A stretch of 64,000 nt of DNA, taken from Paraconiothyrium sp. Pb-2020 (taxonomy: Eukaryota > Ascomycota > Dothideomycetes > Pleosporales > Didymosphaeriaceae). The translations under genes were made by a program, and so were the position numbers. This document shows positions 10,984 through 20,510 of this stretch, piece after piece. Location: contig JAJUBI010000007.1 of assembly GCA_022419385.1 (NCBI GenBank), positions 3,257,768-3,321,767 of the forward strand, read 5' to 3'. The first letter of the stretch is position 1; each line of letters opens with the position of its first letter. The notes beneath the pieces are model-generated. The model saw nothing but the letters and a program-made list of their open reading frames with translations, was not told the origin of the DNA and ran no database searches.

Positions 10984-13065
10984 ATGGGAGACGAGTTAGG
11001 AGACGATTATCTTTGTTCGCAAAATGTAACGAGTGAACAAGCGGACGCATTATGCCCCGCGTGTGAGCTTATTACATTCGATTCGAGCACTGAGCGCATA
11101 TTGCAGCTAGGCAAATACACACAACTGAAGCAGAATCAACACTGCCCTTTATGTCGGTTCGTACTCCACGAGCTCGAGAATTATGCGCTCAGCGAATCGA
11201 CATACTCGCTAGTCCTCCTACCTAATGGAGTCGGCAACGTCTGTTGGGGCGAACGCGAGGGCAGCAATTACTTCAGCTTTACGAAAGCTATAGATCAAAA
11301 CCCAGAAATCCCCGATCTTCGTGTCGCGCACAACTGGCTCCAGGAGTGCGACGATTCGCACGATCGAGCTTGCCATCCGCCCGATGACGAGAGAGCTACA
11401 CCACCTGCAGGTATGCGTTTCATTGATGTACACGAAGCTTGCCTGGTCCAAGCTCCATCGCAAGCTCGATACGTTGCTTTGAGTTATATTTGGGGTACGA
11501 AAGGCAATGTTTTAACCACACGAGCGAACAAGGCCTTCTTCGGGCAGCCAGGATCTTTACTCTCTAGCAAGGCGAGCATCCCACCTCTGATCAGAGATGT
11601 AATGCAGTTGGTAGCTGCAATGGAACTACGGTATCTCTGGGTAGACGCGCTATGTATCATCCAAGACGACGAAGGGGATCGACAAGAGCAAATTAGTTGC
11701 ATGGACGCGATTTACGAAAATGCGCATTTTACGGTTGTTCCGCTCATGGCTCAGGGAGTGTTCGACCGAGTCCATGGAATTGGCTCACGGAGAACTCGGC
11801 ATTACGAAAATGTTAAGGAGATGCGGCTATGGCACTCCGACAAGCCACTATTCCATGTGCTGGTTGATCAATCGACGTGGTCCACGCGAGGGTGGACCTT
11901 CCAGGAACACTTACTCTCACGCCGGCGCATGTTCTTAACTAACAGCGAGATATTCCTTGAATGCGCAAAGGGCAGTGTCAGTGAGCTAGAGCCTGAACGG
12001 ACAAGGCCTCAAGACCTTTCGTTCTGGGCGTTGCCCGCATTCGATCCACAATTTAAGTTGGACAAAGGTGGTCGTGACATTGTTAGCAGAGAGCCAAGTG
12101 ATGAGGCCCTTGGGACTGAAACCTTTCTGGAGTCCGAGAAACCCGACCCAGGGGGGTGGCTATACTACAAGCACGCAGAAAATTACTCGGGACGGTCGTT
12201 GACGTTCTCGGGCGATGTCCTTCATGCCTTCACAGGGGTGATGTCCTCGTGGCACCGCATTCGTGGCTGGCAATTCTGCAACGGCATACCAATGCAAGCG
12301 CTACGACGGGGCTTGTGCTGGACAGCGTTCAAGATACTCAATGTCCGTGAGCCGGCACAAAAATCGTCCAGGCTGCTTCCAACCTGGTCTTGGGCTCACT
12401 GGAGCGGTGCTATCCGCTTCGCACCTGCAGACGACCCGGGGCGCCCTAATTCGTACATGGATTATAAAGATGACAGGGAACATTCGAGCATCCAAATCCT
12501 CCCTGCATCACACACCAACGAACACATCCCCGACATTCTCAGAGTACAATCTCCAGTAGTGACTCTCACGGTATCCTCCAAGAAGACTCTACGCTATAGA
12601 GGGTCATCGTATCACACGGCGCTTCCCATGCTTCGAATGTTAATCTTTGATCGGCATGGGAGGCACTGCGGGATGGTATGGGGTGTCCATCCATCTTGGT
12701 TCGAGCCACCCGGAGACAAAGAGTTCGAGTTCATTTATCTATTCGATCTCGGCGAGAATTCCAGAGAAGACTTGTCCCTGGTCCACGTCAAATCTTGGGA
12801 AGAAGCGAAAGCGTTAGCCTCCGATTCATCGCAATGGCGAGAACCCCTTCTGTCGGACGTTGGGAAGGCCATTTATTATGACAAGACCGAGTTCCCAGAT
12901 ACAGAACATAATGGGCCGCGAATAAATACACCGACTGGTAGATCGATTTTTGCGTTGATCGTCAAGCGCAAAGGTCCATTTTACGAGAGGCTGGGCGTAG
13001 GACAGGTGGTGAAACAGGCGTGGGACGAGGCTTTGCCCACGATGAAAGTATGCAATATCATCTAA
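10984..13065 (+). CDS. HET-domain protein (heterokaryon incompatibility type)
   Basis: Intronless, 693 residues. The N-terminus has two Cys pairs (CPAC and CPLC, near residues 22 and 52) that could bind a metal. The HET domain spans about residues 160-325: YVALSYIWG, LWVDALCIIQDD, DAIYENAHF and, after it, STRGWTFQE. These are the standard conserved blocks of PF06985, whose members trigger cell death when genetically different fungal cells fuse; most copies are untested paralogs. The C-terminal 350 residues (LLPTWSWAHW and beyond) match the general pattern of large HET proteins but no named domain. The start ATG follows an in-frame stop-rich region. It diverges from the DUF2235 gene. Confidence 0.92.
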   Translation: MGDELGDDYLCSQNVTSEQADALCPACELITFDSSTERILQLGKYTQLKQNQHCPLCRFVLHELENYALSESTYSLVLLPNGVGNVCWGEREGSNYFSFTKAIDQNPEIPDLRVAHNWLQECDDSHDRACHPPDDERATPPAGMRFIDVHEACLVQAPSQARYVALSYIWGTKGNVLTTRANKAFFGQPGSLLSSKASIPPLIRDVMQLVAAMELRYLWVDALCIIQDDEGDRQEQISCMDAIYENAHFTVVPLMAQGVFDRVHGIGSRRTRHYENVKEMRLWHSDKPLFHVLVDQSTWSTRGWTFQEHLLSRRRMFLTNSEIFLECAKGSVSELEPERTRPQDLSFWALPAFDPQFKLDKGGRDIVSREPSDEALGTETFLESEKPDPGGWLYYKHAENYSGRSLTFSGDVLHAFTGVMSSWHRIRGWQFCNGIPMQALRRGLCWTAFKILNVREPAQKSSRLLPTWSWAHWSGAIRFAPADDPGRPNSYMDYKDDREHSSIQILPASHTNEHIPDILRVQSPVVTLTVSSKKTLRYRGSSYHTALPMLRMLIFDRHGRHCGMVWGVHPSWFEPPGDKEFEFIYLFDLGENSREDLSLVHVKSWEEAKALASDSSQWREPLLSDVGKAIYYDKTEFPDTEHNGPRINTPTGRSIFALIVKRKGPFYERLGVGQVVKQAWDEALPTMKVCNII

Positions 13066-13997
13066 GATTAGATACAATTGTGAATCTCGCGACCACGGCA
13101 TGTGGAATTCTATCGATCCTTCATCAAAGTTTATGGCGAGTTCGCCCCGCCACTGTCCGGTTCCGTTGAAGTGTCCTCTCTGTGCTTTAAAGGTGGCTTG
13201 CGTTGCTAATGGACATTTCGACGAGAAGGAAACTTAAGGGCCGATGCGAAATATCGCACGATGGCACAGAGCTTGGAAAAGATGGCGAGTAACAATTGGT
13301 GCGTTTTAGGTAAATGTTCTTCACAGCCACCTCTGATATCATAGCCAAATTCAATTATTGTCCGGTTCTTCTTATTATATAGTTTTAGACAACATTCGTT
13401 GCGCAGTCCAAGGATAGAACTATAGTACGCAAATAGCTGCTTGATAGCACTGCACGCTCCTGAGATAAGCTCTATATTACATGAATTACTCCTTATCTCA
13501 CTAGGCTCTATAGTCCTTCTTTTATATACACGCCGCCTATACCTCGACGATGATGGTCATGCAGTCTATGCCGCTGATCGTGACGTTAAGCAGAGCTGCA
13601 GCCTCGACGAAGATTATCCTCTCATGGAGTTTTGGTCATACTACCAATGCAGGTTTCGCTGCGGATGTGGCCTAAAAGCACATGATAGGATAAACCCTAG
13701 ACGAGAGCCGTGCAGGCCGGCCTCTATGAGATTACTACTGTCATGTCTAGTACGACCTGTGCTGAACGAGGGAAAAGAATGATAAAAAAAAAGGCAACAA
13801 CGTTATGTCTTACAGTGACCCAGAGGGGTCACTGGTGATTGTAAAGGAGCCAACCAAATACGCAGCTAAGCCTAAATTTCGATTCAAAGATTGTTTCGGC
13901 AAGGCAGATGTGGCTATACATTCACAAGAAATCGACTTCACTTGATCCAAGCAGCCTCCACAACACACATCATATACATTATCACCCTTTCTCCTAC
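13066..13997. other. TpA-rich gene-poor stretch, possible transposon relic
   Basis: From about 13330 to 13560 the sequence is rich in TA dinucleotides compared with the flanking genes, which would fit an old RIP-mutated repeat. A 113-codon frame at 13441-13782 (+) has no domain. An A-run and a hairpin (13813-13834) follow. No intact transposase, LTR or target-site duplication could be identified. Confidence 0.35.
13813..13834. repeat. Perfect 9-bp inverted repeat, 4-nt loop
   Basis: CAGTGACCC, loop AGAG, GGGTCACTG. It lies 160 bp beyond the stop codon of the sugar transporter and may be part of a transposon relic or simply a hairpin. Confidence 0.6.
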
Positions 13998-15727
13998 CTA
14001 AGCACCCGCGCGCTCAACCTTCTGTGGCCCAACACTACTCCCCTCCACCTTCTCCGCAACCACTCTCTGCTCAAACGTCGGCACATCCGCCGTGCCAAAC
14101 TTCCTCAACGGCACCCCATTGTGAAACAGATAATCGACCTGCTCAAGCGTCTTGCCCGAGCACTCCGGTATGCAGAAGTACGTAAAGACAAAGCACAGCA
14201 GTGCGAAGCTGCCAAAGATAAACCCGACCTTTGACTGCAGGTTGGCGTATTTCGCGTTGATGAGATAGGGAATGGAGAAGTTGACCGCGAAGCTGTGTCA
14301 TGTCAGTACAGCGGGGGGTTGAGGAAGGGAAGGCGCGACGCACTTGATGACGACGTTGACGAAGAAGCCTAGGCGGAGCGTGTGGTCTCTGAGCTTGATG
14401 GCGGGAAGCTCGGATGTTACGACGTAGGTGAGCGGGGCCCAGCCGATGCCGAAACCCACTGCCATTACTGCGATCATGGCGACGATGCCGACTTTAGAGG
14501 AGTAGTCGATTGTTTTGGGTGTGCCGAGTCCTCCCATCGTCATGAGTGCGGCCGTCTGGATTGCCGCGCCGAGGAGAAGGAGAGGACGTCGACCGACTTT
14601 GTCGGTGAGGAGGAGGCATACGATGATGGAAAACATGCTGATTGCTGACGTGATGAGGCTGAAGTTGAAGGGGTTGATAGTCCCAAGTGATTTCACACTG
14701 TCACATGTTAGTCGTAAGGCTTGTAGAGAACATAAGGGGAGTTGACTGACTATATCGTGCCGTACTGGCTAGCAAAAGCTTGACCTGTGGCCTGCTGGAA
14801 GAAGTTCACCAGGACGACTATGGTCGTGCGTTTCAGATTGATGCCTTGGAACATCTCTCCGAAGGTACCTTTCTCGAAGGCATTCTCAAAGTCGAGCGCT
14901 GCTTGTAGTTCACGGAATTCAAGATCGATTTGCTCCTCGGTGAACTTCCCTTCCCTAAGTTTGACCAAGTTCGCTTTCGCCTCTTCGGCGCGGCCTTGTT
15001 TCAGCAGCCATCGCGGACTCTCGGGTGTGAAGAAGATAAGGGAGATGATGATCATTGGTACGATATAGAACAGTCCGACCGGAATGCGCCATGCGCGGTT
15101 ATCTTGTATGCCACTCGTACCTCTGCAGACTGAGTTGATGACAAAGCCTCCAAAGATGAGCGAGAGCTGATAGGTTCCGACGATGAAGCCGCGGGCGGAG
15201 GCGGGTACGATCTCTGACTGGAACGCAGGCACTACAGCCAGCTCCATACCAACGTACACATCTTAATATAGTCAGTGACATGCCAGAAAATTATCTTCTA
15301 ACTCACAATTCAGGATTCGTCCAGCCATGATTTGCTCACGGCTTTGCGATGTGACAGTGATCGTGGCAGTGACCAACGCGTACACACTCATGCTAAACAT
15401 GCAGACTCTTCGTCCATACCGAGCAGATACATGGCTACCGAGGAGCACGCCTGGCTTGTCAGCTTCTGCTATAGGATTCCCAGCGGAGCACATACCGAAA
15501 GCGAAACCGATATAGTTCAGGGAGTTGAATAATGACAACCATGATGGTTCGAGCCCCCATGTCTTGGTTTTCGCATTCCACACACCGAACTGCTTGTCGA
15601 AGGCGTCCATCGCTTGCGTGGTCGCAAAGGCTTGATTATCGAAGCCATAGTTAAAGGACGAGATGGCAATGAGCAAGCAGCCCAGAGCTAACCTAGTGTT
15701 GAAGCAGCGAAGCTGCGAGAAGACCAT
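13998..15727 (-). CDS. MFS sugar transporter (hexose/lactose permease type)
   Basis: Five exons: 15727-15496, 15450-15307, 15261-14751, 14697-14344, 14292-13998; introns of 45, 45, 53 and 51 bp. The exon sum gives 511 residues, normal for this family. Visible sugar-porter signatures: ARYGRR after TM2, the PESPRWLL loop after TM6, a DKVGRRPLLL repeat after TM8, and PECSGKTLEQVD after TM12. Twelve membrane segments expected in the plasma membrane; it would import a sugar or sugar-like ester with protons. It shares a 420-bp promoter with the sulfatase transcribed the other way, so its cargo may be a sulfated or sulfate-ester compound; that is inference. Confidence 0.92.
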
Positions 15728-16147
15728 TGTTGCTGTACGACGAGTTATCTGGCGCGTCTATCGGCAGAGCGCGCCAGACTCTGTTCCTTTATATCCATAG
15801 AGGTTCAGTAGTCTTGGGAGAACGATTCCCGAACGAGCTGGCAGCAAGCCACGATGAATGGCGACATGGCAGCTGGTTCATGAGGTCGGATGAAGAAAGT
15901 GGAGCTCTGATTGGTGTCTCCGCACGTGTTCCGAGACTCCGTCGCCGAGCACCGTCTCCGCACGGTGCTCGGCGCGGCCCTCGGTGAAAAGCCCCACTGA
16001 AACACGGCGAAAGTCACAGGAATTGACGGACCGTCGCTGCTGCTAGGGATCCCTTAGTATACGCAATTCTCGCTTCCAGCACGCAATGTAGTGTTGCACA
16101 AGCTCCAATCCGACTTACCATAACAACGCGTTGCACTGTCCTATTGC
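15728..16147. promoter_or_regulatory. Bidirectional promoter of transporter and sulfatase
   Basis: 420 bp between two start codons. It holds the long inverted repeat at 15943-15974, a CACGTG box at 15923-15928 (the core bound by Cbf1-type bHLH factors, which in yeast act in sulfur metabolism) and an ATTGG (inverted CCAAT) near 15910. Shared control of the two genes is a reasonable inference from layout. Confidence 0.6.
15943..15974. promoter_or_regulatory. 13-bp perfect inverted repeat, candidate operator
   Basis: Arms CGCCGAGCACCGT and ACGGTGCTCGGCG separated by CTCCGC. The arms contain CCG/CGG triplets, the half-sites recognised by Zn(2)Cys(6) dimers. It lies 216 bp from the transporter ATG and 174 bp from the sulfatase ATG, and a Zn(2)Cys(6) gene sits just beyond the sulfatase. 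A partial copy of one arm (CCGAGACTCCGT) precedes it. Binding is not shown by sequence alone. Confidence 0.65.
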
Positions 16148-17722
16148 ATGACGATCCAGACCAACATGTCATCCCATTCGCAACCACCACGGCCTTTCCC
16201 CGTCAAAATCAACTCAAAAAATGGAGGCGAACGCCCGAACTTCGTCATATTCATGCCGGATCAACTGCGATACGACTCCTTGGGATGTACAACTGGACCA
16301 GATAGCCCCATCCGTACGCCAAATATTGATGCTTTCGCGAAACGGGGAACTCGCTTCACCAATTGCTTCGTCCAGGCTTCAGTATGCTCGCAGTCTCGTT
16401 GCAGCATGTTCACAGGGACATATCCACACGTCAGTGGACACCGAAGTCTCGAGAACCTCATCAAGCCCTGGGAGCCGAACATGTTCCGCAGTCTGAAGGA
16501 GAATGGGTACCACGTCGCATGTTTAGCGCCAAGAGGCGATACATTTGCGCCAACCGTGACCGAGCTCAGCGTAACAGAGTATGGATTCCTGGAGACGCCC
16601 GAGTTTGTGCCAAAGTTTGCAGGTGGCGGCAAGCCTGTGGATGAGAGCATATGGGGTCGCCTGTTCTACAAAGGCCTTCGAAATGCCGAAGAGGCCTTGG
16701 ATTACGACGATGCTGTTGTGCGCTCGGCGTTGAAGTGGCTGGACTGCCCACCGGACGATAAGCCTTGGGTTCTGTTCATGCCACTCATCTTTCCGCATTG
16801 CCCTTTCCAGGTTGAAGAACCATACTTCTCCATGTATGACCGGTCAAAACTGATCGGAGGACTTGTAAATCCTGCAGAGAAGACAGGCTACGAGCCAAGA
16901 TACATGAAGGTGAATCGCGAACGATACGACACTGCCCGAGCGACTCCAGAGATATGGGCAGAGGTGAAAGCAACCTACTATGGTATGATCACAAGGCTAG
17001 ATGATCAGTTCGGACGAATTGTTCAGAAGCTCGACAGCCTAAATCTGTGGGATGACACAGTCACCATGTTCTTTACAGACCACGGTGAGTACTTGGGTGA
17101 TCATGGTATGATCGAAAAGTGGCCGTCCGGTCTATCCGATAGCCTCGCACACGAGCCGCTTATAATCGGTGGTGGAGGCCTCCCGCAAGGTCGCGTCTCT
17201 GACGTGATGGCCGAGATGGTTGATCTGGTACACACCATCTTTCACCTGTCCGGGATCGGAGAGCACTTTCCACACAATGGCGCCAGTTTGATACCAGTTC
17301 TCGTCGATGGCGAAACTTTCCATAAGTCTTATGCTTTCACAGAAGGCGGTTTCCTGATCAGCGAAGAGCCCTTACTCGAACAAGCACCGTTTCCATATGA
17401 TATCAAGGCAGGCCTCCAACACGAAGATACCTCATTGGTCGGCAAAGCTATCAGCATTCGCGATAATGAGTGGACTTATGTCTATCGACTGTACGAGCCA
17501 GCTGAACTTTACAATCGACGAAGCGACCCCGGCGAGCTGCACAATGTAGCAGCGGATCCAGAGTACAAGCCAATTGCAGATATGCTTCAAGGCGAAATCT
17601 TCAGATGGTTGATGGCTGGATCAGATTTCTTGCCTTGGCAAAAAGATGACCGATTCCCTAAAGTAGAGTTGAAGTCGCCTAAAGAGCAGTTAGAGGAGAG
17701 ATTATCGAGAGCTGGGAGGTAG
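16148..17722 (+). CDS. Sulfatase (formylglycine-dependent family)
   Basis: Intronless, 524 residues (an alternative start six codons in gives MSSHSQ). No signal peptide, so probably cytosolic, which fits hydrolysis of an ester imported by the neighbouring transporter. Metal-binding DQLRYD (about residues 38-43), the active-site Cys-80 in CSQSR, GTYPHVSGHR and FTDHGEYLGDHG (about residue 312) place it in PF00884. The usual active-site motif is C-x-P-S-R; here Gln replaces Pro, which may affect conversion of Cys to formylglycine. The substrate cannot be read from sequence: aryl, alkyl or choline sulfate, or a phosphonate/phosphate ester, are all possible. Confidence 0.9.
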   Translation: MTIQTNMSSHSQPPRPFPVKINSKNGGERPNFVIFMPDQLRYDSLGCTTGPDSPIRTPNIDAFAKRGTRFTNCFVQASVCSQSRCSMFTGTYPHVSGHRSLENLIKPWEPNMFRSLKENGYHVACLAPRGDTFAPTVTELSVTEYGFLETPEFVPKFAGGGKPVDESIWGRLFYKGLRNAEEALDYDDAVVRSALKWLDCPPDDKPWVLFMPLIFPHCPFQVEEPYFSMYDRSKLIGGLVNPAEKTGYEPRYMKVNRERYDTARATPEIWAEVKATYYGMITRLDDQFGRIVQKLDSLNLWDDTVTMFFTDHGEYLGDHGMIEKWPSGLSDSLAHEPLIIGGGGLPQGRVSDVMAEMVDLVHTIFHLSGIGEHFPHNGASLIPVLVDGETFHKSYAFTEGGFLISEEPLLEQAPFPYDIKAGLQHEDTSLVGKAISIRDNEWTYVYRLYEPAELYNRRSDPGELHNVAADPEYKPIADMLQGEIFRWLMAGSDFLPWQKDDRFPKVELKSPKEQLEERLSRAGR

Positions 17723-17772
17723 TCATGCATGCACACACTGTCGATCGATTCTTTTGATATTAGGTGCTTTCA

Positions 17773-19865
17773 CTATAGATTCCAGAGCTGTAGATCGAAT
17801 GGACTCAGCTGTAATGCTTGCCCTAGATACCAGTGACTCTGTGACCAGTACTCATTCTCCTGACCTATCGCAGCATCGCCATACGCGCCCTCAAAAGCGT
17901 TGCTAGCAGAGAAATCCAACGATCGTTGACTCGATGGCGCCCCAAGATCGATACCGGGGGGAAGGCTATACGGTGCTCCTCGATTTTGGCTTGCGGGCGC
18001 ATCGGCATTATGCTCGTCTTCAACGTTCCGTTGTCGCCGTTGCTGAATCTCAGCGCCATCATCTGCTATGGAAATTTGCCCGATCGCGCTGTGACGTGAG
18101 AACAAGTGATTAGAGTGTGCCAAGGAAGGTGAATGATGGTCTGCGGCGGAACTTTCCGCGGCGGCAGTTTCAGCATTTGAGAGTTGTGGTGGAGGCGAAG
18201 AACCCCTAAGTAGCAAGCGCGAAAGATCTGCCGTCTGAATGCTTCGTTAACATCCGTATTAGGGGTATTCGACATACTTACAATCATATCACCCACTGGA
18301 GATGAAGAGGGAATTACTTGACAAGCAGCAAGACAGTTCCGTGCGCCCTCATGTGCGTCGTCAAAGCTCACATCCGTTGCGTCACTGTGATGATTAGCCA
18401 GATGCAGCAACATTCGGGCACATTGATATGCGCAAGCAATGACATCGTGCTCAAAGACCGGGCAACCGGTTTTGAGTGCGGGGAAGTTCCGAAAGACTCT
18501 AGACAGGCCTACGGCGTTCTTGAAGCACGCCGAACGCCACTTAGTGACAATTTGTGCATCTAATCGAGAGATGCGCTCTTCAGGCAATGCTTCCTTCAGC
18601 CCTGTAAGAGCAATGCGGTACAAGTCGCAGAAGCACTGCCGGAGCCAAACGTGTACTAAAAGGAACGGACCGAGGCGTGACGAATACGCACGTAGTTGTA
18701 ACGCTTTTGTCGAGAAATGGAAAGAATCAGGCAGGCTATCCTCGAAGCCGCCTAGCTCTCTAGCTATCTCTTCAATTGAAGTGGACATTGTAGTGACATC
18801 TACCTCTTTAGATAGCACTGCCGCTTTCGTCGTGTGTAATATCCGGTGTCGAAACCACATCAGCCGAACATAAATGCCAAGGGAGCCAATGCATTCCGGT
18901 AGAGGCTGTCCAAGCGTGTATCGCAAGCCTTCGGTATCTTGCGGAAGGTCGAATTCGAAATTGCGCTCGTGGCACGGAAGCTGTATGTGGACAGAGGCGT
19001 CTGAGATTAACGCAAAGTCGGACATACCACCGGCAAGCCTTCTGTCGACGATATAAAGAGACCACATCAAACGGCGTCGAGATTCCCGAGCAAGGAAGCC
19101 GAGATGGCGAGCCTCGTAATTCAATCCGATTGCATATGCAGCTCTAGAAGCAAGTGCATGTAGCATTAGAGCAATACTTAGCCGACCTTGACGCGTGTGG
19201 TGTTTGATGAGTAGGAGCAAGCACTGCACCTTGATGACTGAGAGTTTTCCCAGGTCCTGCATCACTAAAGTCTCAGCTTGCGACATCCACTGCGGGCTGA
19301 GCGCTTTGAGGTCGGCGCCCAAGTCCAACATTTCGCATGTCGTGGCTACCAGAGCAAGCATTAAGGCTTGGTCAAGGCTCCCAGACTCGAGACGTTCAAC
19401 CAGTGATGCTTTGTGAAAGAATGAGTAGCCGGGTATCGGATGAATGTGTTGAAAAAACGCCTCAAACATGCGAAGGACGAGGCGGCGGTCCAACTTCACA
19501 CGAGCCGAAGTGCTATGCGGTGTCCAAGTCAAGCTGGGTGAAGGGCTGTTTCCATCCAAAGCCTTCTTCGAGCGTGGGTATAGGCATTGCACGCGTCTGC
19601 GTTGGCATCGTTGGCAATTGGGCAGCTCTCCGCCGCACTTTGCCTTCAGAGACCGACAAGGCGTACATGCAATCTTTTTTCGCCGAAGGTGTATGTTTTC
19701 ATCTGGAACCAGGCTGGATTCAGGAGAGCTCTGCCTAAAGGAACAACGGAGTTTCAAACGTTCGCAACCGCTGCAGACATCGCGCCTTCCGTCACATTTG
19801 ACTTTGCGAGCTCGGCACTCTGCACACGTGTCTGGAGACCGTTTGGAAGCTCCTCGAGCAGACAT
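17773..19865 (-). CDS. Transcription factor with two tandem Zn(2)Cys(6) clusters
   Basis: Exons 19865-18282 and 18234-17773 with a 47-bp intron; 681 residues. I start at the ATG at 19865, since the longer frame begins with TTG. Two complete zinc clusters sit in tandem: Cys 14, 17, 24, 31, 34, 41 and Cys 67, 70, 77, 84, 87, 94, each C-x2-C-x6-C-x6-C-x2-C-x6-C and each followed by basic residues. Most fungal regulators have one. A Fungal_trans-type middle region follows (about 125-330, with FFQHIHPIPGYSFFHKASL). The C-terminus is Ser/Gln/acidic-rich, a likely activation segment. Its 3' end is 50 bp from that of the sulfatase gene, so it is a good candidate for the local regulator. Confidence 0.93.
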
Positions 19866-20510
19866 GCGCGCCGTGCGATACAAGATTTCAGTACAGAGTA
19901 ATTGGCCGCACTAGCGCCATAATGGATGGATTGAGGTGGTAGAACGTCAATACGTGATGGGGTTGCAGTTGTTCTAGATCGGTTCTAAGTCAGGCACGCT
20001 AAATCATGTGACCCAATCGAACACGGAGCCTCGAAGCCCGGGAGCTGTGAACTTCCTGATGTCAAATGCAGCGCTATCATGCTTCTCGACTACGATGATT
20101 GGACATTTCAGGTGTAAATCAGCACACGTCCCAGGATGCGGTGGCCCCATAATTGGTCAGATATTTGCAAGAATTGACATTAACGTGGGATGGTGGTATC
20201 ATGCATATCTACAATTTCGCGCGTCGCTGGAGGTATAGGCGGATACCGGCGGCCACTGGTAGACATTAGCAGATGCGCAACTGCTGAACAATGGAGGTGC
20301 CAGTCCCAGACATAGGCAAGATAAGTGTATCATCATAATCATGCTTTGCGACGCTGAGAACGTATGACTAGCTCAACAGCTAAGTGGGGTACAGATAGCA
20401 ACGGGTAATCAAAACAAAAGAGACTCAGGAGGATATCCAGCCAGATGGTAAAAACAGCCAAGAAAATGACGCATGATGAGAAGCGTAGCGAGAGGGCAGA
20501 CGCGTGGGCA
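19866..20510. other. Intergenic; possible extra 3' exon of the next gene
   Basis: Upstream of the zinc-cluster gene and downstream of the dehydrogenase. A minus-strand frame at 20339-20524 encodes a hydrophobic stretch (CVIFLAVFTIWLDILLSLF). The dehydrogenase stop lies inside GGTAAGTGA, a good donor site, so an alternative spliced C-terminus is possible but unproven. Confidence 0.35.

Noticed and set aside
13813..13834. Transcription terminator or transposon terminal repeat
   Set aside because: Only a single hairpin; no matching copy at the other end and no target-site duplication, and fungal polymerase II genes do not use such terminators.
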